Below the pieces are notes generated by a model that did no database searches, was not told the origin of the DNA, and saw only the letters and a list, made by a program, of their open reading frames with translations. A program made the position numbers and the translations under genes. Positions 31,542-43,600 of a DNA stretch of 64,000 nucleotides are shown here, one piece after another. The stretch comes from Larimichthys crocea. Lineage: Eukaryota > Chordata > Actinopteri > Sciaenidae. Location: contig NC_040022.1 of NCBI RefSeq assembly GCF_000972845.2, positions 1 to 64,000 of the forward strand. The letters are read 5' to 3'. Each line of letters starts with the position of its first letter. Position 1 is the stretch's first letter.

Positions 31542-32809
31542 ATGAGATAGACCTGATGATGGAAAAGGAGAGTCAGGAGAGTGATAGATTGCTTCCTGTG
31601 ATGTTACACCTGCAGTTGTTTAAGTGTTGATCTGGGCTGAGTTTTCAAGAAATGGTAAAAAAAAAGAAAAAAACCCCAAAACGGCCTCTCCTCTCTATGT
31701 TTCTTCCTCTCGTTCCCTTAACATTCCAGCTTTGTCGGCACTTTTCTATACTTATATGTCAAACTCCATTTCGTAATTCTGGTGTCCTGAGATCAGAGCA
31801 GATGAGAGAAAAAGAAAACAAGAGGAGGAGATGTAGAAGAAGAAGAGGCCACTTTGCAGCATTAACACTATTTTGAAGAAAGCAAAGAGATGAAGGGATC
31901 AAAGTCAGTATTTGATAACTAAAACCAGTGCAGAAGGCACTGACATAAAGCACCTTCATCTTATTCTTTTCATTCATTCAAGTGTCAAAACCCCCTTTTC
32001 ATGCCAAACAGTATGGGGGATGTTTGTTTTTTTAGCTACAATATGGTCTGGTCATTCCTCCATCTTTCCCTGCTGCAGTTAAAAGTGATCATGTGTATTG
32101 AATCTGCATGTTTCCAAACGTAGAGATCAACTAAGTGCCATACTGTACTGTGTGTCTCAGACAGTGACTTAATTTAGTAGATTTCCACATGCTGTTAAAA
32201 AAACAACAACAACGTTTTGTGACCAAGTGCAATATCTCACATTCTTATGTAGATCTGTAGGTAGGTATATAGTGTATTGTCGGTATGATAGTTACTGTCA
32301 GATTAGACCAATCTTAGGCACTGTCTCAAATTACATACTAGTCTTTGAATTGTACAAACAAATCTCAGGCAAATTTCCAAACTGAAATCGTTGATCTGAC
32401 TGGTGGTGTTTGCAAGATACAGAAGTTATTGTATATCTGACAGATCCTGGGAAAGGTTTTCATCCAAAAAAGCTTGTTGGCAATTTAAATAAAATAGAAT
32501 TAGTCAAGAAGCTTTTGTATCATCTTTTCAATGATTTACTGTATGGTCTTCCTCAATATATTGGAATATTTGAACACACTTTAAAGGATAACAGTGTTGA
32601 AAGCTGAATCTGTGTGATGCCGGTTTATTCATGTACAGTCACTTTCCCCATGTTGGTCTTAAGATTTATTGGGGAAAACGTAATCCACAATAAATCAACT
32701 TTTCAGTCTGTTATGTTTCTGTGCCAAGCTTGGATGGATTATTGAATGAGGCTTCAGGGCAGAAAGGAGTCAGTGGACCTCTCAGAGTCTAAAGAGAGTC
32801 TGGAGAATC

Positions 32810-33035
32810 AAGTGACTACAAAAAGGTGCAAAACCCTAACTACAAAGAGACACAAAATGACACAAACTAACTACGAGACACAAAATGACAACAAAGTGAT
32901 GCAAAGCAACGACAAAGTGAGGCAAACTAAATACAAAGACACACAATGAATACAAATGGATATAAAATGGCCACAAAGAGACACAAACCAACTACAGTGA
33001 CACAAAATAACTACAAAAAGATGCAAAACGTCAAA
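32810..33035. repeat. Degenerate ACAAAGAGACACAAAATGAC minisatellite
   Basis: About ten imperfect units of 18-20 bases built from ACTACAAAGAGACACAAA-like sequence, with drift in each copy. The Lys/Thr/Gln-rich ORFs across it are translations of the repeat. Confidence 0.8.
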
Positions 33036-36000
33036 GACTCAGAGAGATGTGGCTATAATTTGAAATCATTTTCTGTCTCTTTCAGTCTGGAGGTCTTGTT
33101 TCTATCTAGGAGGGTTAGGGGGCCCTTAACATGGCTGTACCCAGTTGTCCCACAATCCGTCCATGGTACCAGGGAATGTATGTAGTGTGTTATCTGAGAC
33201 AGTGTTCTATGTTGAGTGTCGTGTGTATAAAATGGGGCGACTGAGGAGATTTTGGGTAAGTCAGGTCTGTTTATGTTTACGTTTTACAAGCTGCCAAACT
33301 GCCCTGTGTTCTTATTGCTGTCTTCTGATTACCACGTTACTAATATGTTGTTAATGTCTATTGGATTTTATGTAATCACAGAGCAGGGGGTGAGGGGGCA
33401 ATAGATGAGTTTATATCCAGTGAGAGGTCGAGTTTTGCTGGAGGATTCAGTCTCAGGCAAAATAAAAATCTGTTTGTGGAATGTTAAGGATCACTAGCTG
33501 GCTAATTCATTGATCCTGCAATCCTGCCATTGAGGGAGGGGTGGTGATGGTGGTCAGAATTTGTTGCCATGGCGACAGGGACAGTCTAGGGTGGATGTGG
33601 GTCACTAAGGGCCCTGATGTAGATAGTAACCATGCCAACCATGTCGGTGTATACCAGTGTCTGTGTCGTGGTTCATGTATACTCGCCATCAGCGAATCTG
33701 TAGTTTTTGGTGTGTATGTGTGTGTATGAGTGCAAGTACACGTGTGTTGGAGGGACATGTGAGTCTGTTTGTATGAAAATGTGTGAATGTGTGTAGTTAA
33801 TTAAAATTTGTGGTGCATAAAAATTCTTTTCTTGAACATGTGTTTGTCAAAGTTTAAGTGCAAAGGAGGAAATCATAAATCTGTTACACCGCTAAATCAT
33901 TTCCCCAAAATAAAATATATTATCAGTGTCCCTGTCAAGATACCTGAATTACAAAATATAAAAACTAAGAGATTTTTTATGAATAGAGCCAAACATAAAA
34001 GTTAATGTTAAGTGACCTGTAGAATGCCTTGCTGCCTGCTTGTCTAACTAATCCTGTGTAAACAGCACCCTCTGCAGACCAGATAAGGCACTGCTGCAGC
34101 AGCAGGACAACTGGGGCTCTCAGTTTATAAAAGTAATCATGATAATAATGCATGAAACTGTTGTATAGATCTCATTATATATTGAATACTATGTTATTCT
34201 TACGTTGACTCCAAGATGTTTTGCAAAGTGAGATTTGCTAGCCGTCAGTGCAGCTGACAGGATTCCTTCTTATATTAACTGTGACCATACAACCAAACAA
34301 CTCTTTGTTTTCGTCATTGCTGTTATCTCAACCTCATGATGCTGTTGGTCACACACACCCTGGTGTATACATATCTCAAAGCTGCAGGGTGAAACTGTAC
34401 CAAAATTCTGGTTGTAACTTACACTTTCTTTACTGAAAACTGTAGCAAAGAAATCTAAATGTGACCCCACAATCCAGGGCCTTGAGCTACACCAAGAGAA
34501 AATGTTAGCCAACAAAGTACAGGCTCTATGTTCAAGTTCAAGTCCCAGAAAGTGAAGTAAGTCCTTATTGTGAATGCAGTCTTAAGGCAAATGATGCCAA
34601 TTTCTATTTGTCTGTGCTCCAGTACTAAAAATGATTAAAAGAATTTCAAAGTAGTCTTGTAAAACAGAGCCAAGACCACTTAGTTTAAGATTTACCTGCA
34701 AGCATGATTTTCTTTTTTACATTTTATTCCCCATACTGTCTGTCAGCAAGTGCACAGTTAAGTGCCCATATGTTTTAAACTGAGGGGTAACAGTAGTAGT
34801 ATTTCCTTTCAGGGAGTTTGGTTCAGGAAAGGGTGCAACATTGTTGAGTTCTGGAGTATTACTGGGTGGGGGTATGATGCAGTACGTCTGGTGCAGTTAA
34901 AGGACTTTTATACTTTGTGGTTTTTCGTGTTTTAACCAATTAACTACAAGCTTTGGAACTATTTCCTAAAGTAATTTATTTTTAATATTTAAAACAGTCA
35001 TTGATTTTAGTTCATTCTAATGTTGCAGAGATTTAATACAAGAAATGTTTATCTTGACTTGATGCTTATTGTTTGTCTTTCAGGTTTGACTCTCTGACAA
35101 TATTTTGGTAATGCAATGTTTTTTCGGAACCTGACACTCAACGTTTCTGCTCAGTGCCCTCAAATAAAACAATATTAAAGTTATAATCCTTAAGATTTTT
35201 AATCAACCCCATTTTGACATGCTTTGGAAAATGGTACTGATAATGTAAAGCATGAACAAGTATGGAAAAAATATGAAAAACCACCAGTATAGTTCTTTAA
35301 ATCTTGGGTATTACTGGGCTGCTAGTAACCTGTTAACTGTGGTTAAAGGTGAGGCCACAGGGTGAGACTGATGGTGGTATTCGGTACCACTGTGGTACTA
35401 TTAGGTAGTTTGGGGTACTGTCATGTCAGGTTGTAATATTGTTCTCAGTGCTTCGGTCTCTTCTTCAGTCGGTGTGGTATATAAAAATAATAATACAAGC
35501 ATTCTCTATGTTTTGTGCTCTGGCCCATGTACACTACCGTGGTATTGGTTGATTGTAAAATACAGTATGTTATTGAAGTAAATGGAACCTGTGTGTGATG
35601 CTGTCTAGGGTCTGGTTTGTCCTGTACTACTGAAAATAAAAAAAATATTAATAATGATTACTTATTAACTAGAATGCACTCTTTGTTGGAAATACTTTGT
35701 TTGACCGGCCGTCGGCACCCAAATCAAAAGTTATATGTGATCATGCTGTTGTTTTGCTAAACTGAGATAATAAAAGGTGATGATATGTAGTGACGCTGGT
35801 GCCATCAGTTGTATGGTTTCCAGTATAAAACATTGCATGGATGTTACAATACCCCCCTCTCCCATAATATTAATACTAAAAATTTAACCCCCATCGACCA
35901 ACAAAGAAACAAACATTGATTCTGTAGCGTGCTACCCCCCTTTAACATGTTTCTTCTGAGTTGACCTCTTCAGTGTAAAAAATAACGCTGTGTACAGAGA

Positions 36001-36486
36001 TGTGTGTCACTGTCTGTTACCTGAATGTCTCTGGACTGCAGTCTGACAGTCACACCAATAAAAAAGAAAACATGTTTTGGACTGCCTGTTTCTGACTTTA
36101 ATGTGTGAAAATTGTATCATATTTAAAGTTGCTATGATCGATATTTTCATCAGAATTATGAAGTGAAAACAATGTGAAAGTGGAGCTCTTAGTGATGAAC
36201 CTATACAGAGGATTATCACCTGAATCTGCAGGCCAATTTACTGAGCGTTTTAGTGTCTTTTAGCTTATTGTTTAGTTGACTGCAACTTAACTGTTTTGGT
36301 TAATTTTCACTGCTCTCATTGTGTCGTTTCCAGCCACAGCAGGCAGCAATCTTATTGGAAATCAGCTCTAAAAACCTACAAACAGACACAACTGACAACT
36401 AGCTGGTGAACAAAATTAAGCATTTAGCAGCTAAAAAGCCAAATACAGTTGGTATAGACCAAAAACAGCTTAAAGGGAGATGTTCA

Positions 36487-36745
36487 TTAAAAGGACCAAT
36501 CTGTAAAAATTAGTGGCAACTCAAGGTAGTCGCTGATAGCATACCCCGCCTGAAAACCTCTTTCCTAGTCTGAAGGACAAACTATGGTGGCGACAAAAAC
36601 ATGAAAACATGGTGATACATCATGGCAGACCCCGTGTTGTCTTTAGATATAACAAAAACATGATTCTTATTTTCAGGTGATTATACACTAATGCAAACAT
36701 CTTATGCACATTATATTCCATTACTGCTATATTATATGAATAGAC
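36487..36745. repeat. MITE-like repeat downstream of syngr3
   Basis: Left end AAAAGGACCAATCTGTAAAAAT is a decayed form of the AAGGTCCAGTGTGTAGGAT end. The interior has CTTATTTTCAGGTGATTATA and ATTATATTCCATTACTGC, inverted relative to 21225-21502. A C-run lies at the right end. Confidence 0.55.
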
Positions 36746-37432
36746 CCCCCCCCCCATAAAATGTTCAACAATCAAACTCACTTTAACACATTTATTAGCC
36801 AAACTTAAGTATTAATTAAGTATTATAACTTCGGGATTACTAAGTATAACAGAACATTAGAGATCAGAATACAACTTTTTGAGTACTAGAACAGTACATT
36901 TTAAATAAAATAAATAAAATGACCGTTTTGTTTCTTAGTTTTGTTTTGCCCTGTATACATTTGTTATGCACAAAACAAACTGATATTCATACCAAGCAAC
37001 TGATTATGCAAGATGCAGTTTGTTGTTCTGTGGCAAGAGTCTCATTATGCAGAAAGAAAAAAAAACCCCACTCAAACAATCTATGAATGCGTTACTCCAT
37101 TACCATCCATTTCGCACGCACACACAGAGCTAACGAAGATACAGAAACATACAGTGCTGAAAGAAACAGCTTTATTCAGACAGAAAGACTGTTATAAGAT
37201 GTAAAGACAAACTTTATACTGTACATTCAGACACACACATGGACAGGCACACACCCAGGTGGGCAGCGGTGCAAGCTAAGGGTCCTGAGAGCGAAGATGA
37301 ACAGGTAACAGTGTAAAGGATGAAACCAGTACCCCCGCCTCAAAACAAACTGAGTAAACATGCCCAGTGTGTGGAGACAGTGTGTGTTGGGATTGGAATG
37401 ACAATGTTTTGTTTTTGTGTTGCGTTATGTAT

Positions 37433-37905
37433 GTAAGCCCTAAGCGGCCATACATTTATACATTTTATTTCCTTCCTATTTAAATCATTATCTTGAAATA
37501 ACAAATGTTATCCCAAGACAACAGGATAACTTTTGAGATATCTTGACCTAATGATTTTGTTTTCTTGAAAACAAAAATAAAAGGATAGTCTAGTACGATA
37601 AATCATTACAGAAAACATCATTCAGTGTAGCAACGTCAGTGGAGCAGGCGTATATCAATCAGTGTGTCACATCCATCAGTTAGCATCAGTTCAGCATGGC
37701 ATGATGTGTGGAATGTGTGATGGAAATCTCACATCTATTACATTTGATTCATTATCTTAATCTTGAATTAATGTTGTTATATCAGGAAAATAAAGTCTTG
37801 TCATCTCAAGATGACAAGAAAATGATCCTGCAATCTCAGGACAGCGCTATCTCCAAAATAACTTGAGTAAATAAAATGTATGCATGACCACTTAGGGCTT
37901 CCATA
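37433..37905. repeat. Inverted-repeat element with AAGCCCTAAG ends
   Basis: Left end GTAAGCCCTAAGCGGCCATA then ACATTTTATTT; reverse-complemented right end GGAAGCCCTAAGTGGTCATG then ACATTTTATTT, so the inverted repeat spans about 38 bases. The interior has ATCTTGAAATAAC and ATCTCAAGATGAC motifs, also partly palindromic. No ORF. A related half-end is near 17588. Confidence 0.75.
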
Positions 37906-38816
37906 ATCATGACTGAGTACGAGGAGTTTTTTCATGATATCTCAAAACAAAATGAGAAACAGTTATTGCAGTTATTGTCTCATTTTACCACTAACCCTTA
38001 AAAATTAGATATATCATTTGAACTCTGGAAAACTCGCAGGTGCACTGATTAACTAATCCACCAATCAATAAGTCAAATAGTGAGTGATGTGAACATTCAA
38101 ATATAAACCAAATTTTGTTCTATTTCCCAAAGCAGCTTACTTCCTGTCACTCACCCTACCACATGACACCTCTGACAGGGAAAAACCCAGTCAGTCATTC
38201 AAAACACTTAACAGGTTTTCCACCATGACAAACAATTAAAAACAGCTACACTTAAATAAATATGGTACTGAATTCTTATTTATTCAAGCAGCCCCGCTGG
38301 GGAATCAAACATATTTTATCAACTTTGATGATAACAAAATACATTTTGTGAAAATGCAAAGCAAGTTTTAAAAAAAAAGAAAGAAAAAAAAAAGTAAATC
38401 AATACCATCATTGTATCTTGTATCAGGGAGTGATGCATTCAAGCTCGTCTCTCCCTTTCATTAAATAAATTGACAGTTCTGATTAGACGTTGCAAGTGCC
38501 AGTGCCAGCTGGAGACATCCTCAAAGGATGTGAGTGGAAATGGGAGTTGAAATGGGGCAACCGTGTGTGTTTGTGTGCATTAACTGTGAAACCATTCACA
38601 CAAATCTATCAACAGAATTCCCATAAAACTACAAACATCATAAACCATCTTAAATTCCAATTCAAGAAGTTAGAGATATAAGCCCCAAACTCCACTGGGA
38701 CGTGGTCACACAGGAAACAGGCTGCTGTTTTCCAGACTGGCTGTTGCAGGGCTGCAGGAGCAACTGAAAATTGGCCCCCAAAATGGCGAACGGAGCAGAG
38801 AAAAAAAAACAAGGGG

Positions 38817-40583
38817 CTAGCTGATGATACGGCTAATTGATTGCAAGGAAGGGAACTCCTCATTCTCCCTGATGTGCAGGGTCTTGTGGGAGTTAAAGTC
38901 TTTGGGGGCAAGTACCTGTCTACAAGTGGGACACACCTGGCAGTCCAGCTCAGCTGCAGCGTTAGCCGCTGTGGTCGGCATCTGCCAGGCGTTCTTCTTG
39001 TTCTTGTTTTTCTTTCCTCCTCCACCACCTGACTGCTTCTCCATTGCCCGGCAGTCTCCGTGGGCAGTCAGGAGCTCCTGCTGCTTACCAGTGTCCGGCA
39101 ATAGCACCAGGAGCTCATTGAAGATGCGGTTAAAATCATCTCCGAGCAGGTCCTTGCAGCTGCGGTGGTACTGGGCGGCTGATATCACACCCTGGGAACA
39201 AAGAAAGAAAGTCACGAGATGAGCAGAGTAAGGATGTAAATGTAGCTACAGAACTGTTTGTACAATCCAGAATGTAAACAAATCCAGGAGTAAAATTTGT
39301 GATAGGATCATAGTTTTAATTATTATTTAAAAAATACCTGTCTGAACTGTGCAGAGTAGTTTTTGAACTCGTTGAACTTTGACTCATCGTTGTGGAGGTA
39401 CTTTCTAATGGACTGGATCAACTCCAGGTTCCTCTGATGGAAGTCGTCTGGCACCAGGTAGCCACTACTTGACACCTTGGGCGGTCTGGAAAATTAAAAC
39501 AAAAAAAGAGAGACATTATGTTCACCCACTTAGTATCTGACAAGGCCAACATCAATAAATCAAAGAGGAGATTGTCTCACGGGTTGACTGGAGAAGGAGC
39601 CGGCTCCACCACATTGCTATTGAGGGGGATCCCGGTGAATCCCGGGGGAGGTTTAGTGGCTGAGATGCCCAGGCCAGGTGGAGGTGGGGGCAGAGCAGAG
39701 GATGGGGCAGGAGCTGAGACTTTTATCGGGAAGGAGCTCTTGAAACCTGAGTGATAAACACAGTGTGAGATGCTGCTTCTACCGCAACAGGATGACCCTA
39801 AACTTATTGCCTCCTATCACTTAAGTTAATACATAAGACATCAGATATGACGTGACAAAACACAAAAATTGGACAACAGGGCTAAACCTTGGAGTTAATT
39901 TGAGGCAGCAATCAATATAGCTGACAGTGACAGCTGTAAATTCAGCAAACTGGCTCCCAAACACAGACCTCTTTAGGCCTTAATATTGACAAAGCAATAA
40001 CTTCCAAAACTGCCACACAGACGAGAAGAGAAATTAGTGGTCAAGACCCCAACTTGCTATGGAAATTTTTATTGGCTTTGTATTTTGAGAGACAAATTGG
40101 AGCATTTCCAATTCACTTCCAGAAAGTCTGTCTGACGTTTTTCTTTTTTTTTTTTGGAGACAGCACCTATCAGCCACTAAAGCAGGTGCACAGTCAGCAT
40201 CCAAGAACAAGTCAAACTCAGTTAAGTCATTGCAGATGATGTTGTCAAGACTGACAGCAATATAAACTTATGGCTGAATAGGAATTATTTTAAACTAATA
40301 GAAATTGCCATGAAACTTCCCCAGTTCATTACTTACATAAAGATAAAATATGCAAATAAGGCATTGTATGATTATGGCTAAATTCCACCACACGCGTTCA
40401 GATGTGATGCGTTCAGAATGCGCCATGGCCACCGGATCTAATCGCGGTCACTCTAGTCAGTGTTTGAAACTGCACCAGACGTGCTGCAGTCTGTTTCAGA
40501 AGCGTCCAGAAATGGATGACCAAAAGAGGAAACAATGCAATATGAAGCATAATTATTCATGGTACAAGCATGTTTTTTGAGGA

Positions 40584-40614
<31 letters not shown>

Positions 40615-43600
40615 AGGCTATGAATGATATATGAACAGACCAGTGTGCAACAACTTTCAGAATATAGATGGGAATAAAACTGGAAGGTTGGTTTATGAAT
40701 GTGCAACTGAAGTGGAGGTTATATATGTGTAAATATGTATATGCACTTTTACTAAAATGTTATGTATTTAAATATGTAAATCAGGCATCATCTAATGCTA
40801 ACATTTGCAGCAGAAAATATGGAAATGTTAAAAGATGATAAATGATATCATTCTGCAGTGCTGTACCTGGTGGAGGGTTCTTGGTCATTAGAGCAGGGAA
40901 CTCTTCCTCCTGTTCAAGAGGGGGGTCTGTGTTGGGATGAGGGGTCACAGTAACCGCCTTCTTAATAACGGGTGGTGACTTCTCAGGGTGGCCATTAGCC
41001 AATCCAGTCGTCGTTGCCGCTGTCACCACACTGGAATTTGGTTTGTTCCAAGTCTTCTCAGGGACGTTCTCCTTCTGTGCTGCCGTCTCCACTGACTTTG
41101 CGCTTACAGTTTGCGTCATCCCTGACACAGAAGACACAGACGTCGAGGGAGTGGCCGTGTTCTTCTGCTGTTTTTTCTTCTTGCTGGCTTTCGAGGTAGG
41201 AGGATCTGGGTTGGGGTTTGGAGGGTTGGAGGTCATGGTAGGGGCTTTGCTGTTGCCTCCTTTAACAGTGAGCAGAGAGGAGATATCCAACATGGTGGGC
41301 ACCGAGCGGAACTCCTGCTGTGTCAGTCCTCCACTCTCATCATCAGATGACGGAGGAGACCGATTAGATGCTGCTTTCCCGTTTTCCCCCACTTTCTTTT
41401 TCCTGCGTGAAGACGAAGAGGTCGATGAGGAGAGCGGCTGAGGGCCAGAGGATGCAGATGAGAGCGGAGGTGGAGGTCTGGAGGAAGGAGGAGGATGAGA
41501 AGCGGGTTTGGCCACGGCAGTGTGGTTGGACCAGGCGGAGTTTCTGCCAGCTGTGGTTTTGAGGGGCCGGATTTTGGACACGAGAGCGGGGAAATCCTCC
41601 TCTTGAAAAGAGGATGTCTTTTTAGGTTGGGCAGAGTAAGCCGGGGTCATCGGGGATGAGACAGTGACAGTTGAGAGGCTCGGGAAATCGTCTTCCTTTA
41701 AAGTCGCACGGGGTGCAGTTAGGGCCACAGGAACTGGCTTTACACTGCAGAGAACAACAGAAATGAAACATCCCTGTACAGTACAGCATGGTGTAAGATG
41801 GAAGATTTCAGTTTGTAATGTGTCTTAAAGTTACATTGGTGTGGCAGCTGTGGCTCCTAACGCTGGGAAGTCATCTTCTTCTGGATTAGTGCTCTTCATT
41901 GTTCTCACTGTGAAAGAGAGAAGTGAGAAGAAAAGTGTCAGCACACGTTGTATCAGCCCTTAAATTATAGCCATCAACACATTGACCGGTAGGTATATAT
42001 ATTTTCTGTCTCACCTGGAGGTTTATTTGTTGGTTTGAGGTTTCCAGTCCTGTGTCTGGGCTCCTCTGGTTCTGTTCTCTCCGTCCTCTCCTCTCTGCAA
42101 TGTTTGGGGGCGCTCTTCTCTTGCACGGCTCCTCTCTCTTCCTGTCTACGCATCGCCAGGGACGCCCTCCTAGCAGCTGCCATCTCCCTGTCCTCTTCCT
42201 CCCTGCGTGTACAAGTACACATTTAAATACACTCGACTGGACAAATATGCATCATGACTGGAGTTTGCTATAACATTTTGTCTGGTTTGAACACATCAAA
42301 AAGCTCTGGTAAAGCCTTTAGAAACTGCCCAGCACAACATATTAATAGAGTTATTGTACAAAAAGAAATGTCACACACACACACAGTACAAGGTTGTGGG
42401 ACAACAGCATGATGCAGCCATTCATTAAATATTTTCCATGTTCATGCTGGATGCTCAGCAGTCCAATTACAAGGCTCGTGATCACAGCCACATCTTTGTC
42501 TGCCCGCTGTGGAAGCACAGATACAAAGCTACCCTACAACATGTGAAGTCATAAACCTATCATCCAATCAACACCGCACTGCTAATTCAGACTCACCTGG
42601 AGTACCTCCAGCTCTTCTGCCCACCCTGAGGCCTTGCTCCTCTACCACCTCGACAGTTACGCAACTCCTCATAGTCCTCACCTGACACCACACCTAAAGA
42701 CACACACAGACACGCCCGTTTTATTCAACATCAATAACAACAATCTAAATATGCAGATGACATCAGTCTCTCACAAGCACACAAACCTTCATTTCTCCTC
42801 TGTTGTCTTGGGGCGTAGTTAAACTGCAGGTCGATCTGGCGGTTCTGTCGAGCCTCTGCTCGGTTCTTGCTGTGTGCTGCGGCCTTGTGGGCCTTGTAGT
42901 CGATCTCAGTGCGGAATGCATGGGTGAACTGTTCTGTGGCACAGCGACCTTCCTCGCAAAGATAGTGACTCTCTCTGAAGTGCTCGCTCAGGTACGGATA
43001 ATCACTGTTGACAGCAGCATTGAGAATAAAATGTAATATGTATTTTTGTAATATAATAAACATCAAAACTAAATGACCACATCGTATCTGTGTGTTTGGT
43101 TTTATACACACACCTGTAGTATTCCTGGGAACCATCGGCATCACAGAAATGGCAGAAGTAGTGGTCCCTGCGCAAATGTTTAAGCAGCTCATCATTATCA
43201 AGGTAGCGGTCATCGCAGAACTTGCAGAGTGGGTGTCCTCTGTGACTGGTATCGTCCGGGTCTCCATGTGCTCGGTGGCGTGCCAGTTCCTTACGGTTGT
43301 ACCACTTGCGCTCATGGGAGAAAATCTGATGGGAGATAAAAGATAGATAAAGATGTTTAGATTTAATGTAATAATATGTAGCATCATATAGACATAACAC
43401 TCAAAATGTTCCAACATTTCCGTTCTACTTTGCTTAAAAAGCCAGTACTCCTTATATGGAGGACCTGGTGAGTCTTGCAGTTTGATGAGGAAAAAAATAG
43501 ATATGTGAATCAATACATACATACAGACCTAGATGACAATACAAAGAGAATTATAAATAACTTCAAAACAACTGGTGCTGGGAACAATTAGATGGATCAA

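Larger units (their letters stand above)
31542..38816. other. syngr3 3' UTR and long intergenic region, then znf598 3' UTR
   Basis: No convincing coding exon in 7.3 kb. Hexamers AATAAA at 32689, 33461 and 35163 are possible syngr3 ends. On the minus side, TTTATT at 38279 is a possible znf598 end. Repeats: a minisatellite at 32810-33035 and MITE-like elements at 36487-36745 and 37433-37905. Remaining stretches (33,500-36,480 and 37,910-38,270) are AT-rich with no identifiable feature. Confidence 0.6.

Noticed and set aside
32746..33185. Lys/Thr/Gln-rich ORFs after syngr3
   Set aside because: They follow the 18-20 bp minisatellite and have no conserved features.
38824..39222. 132-codon plus-strand ORF antisense to znf598
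   Set aside because: Exact antisense of the last znf598 exon, without any recognisable domain.
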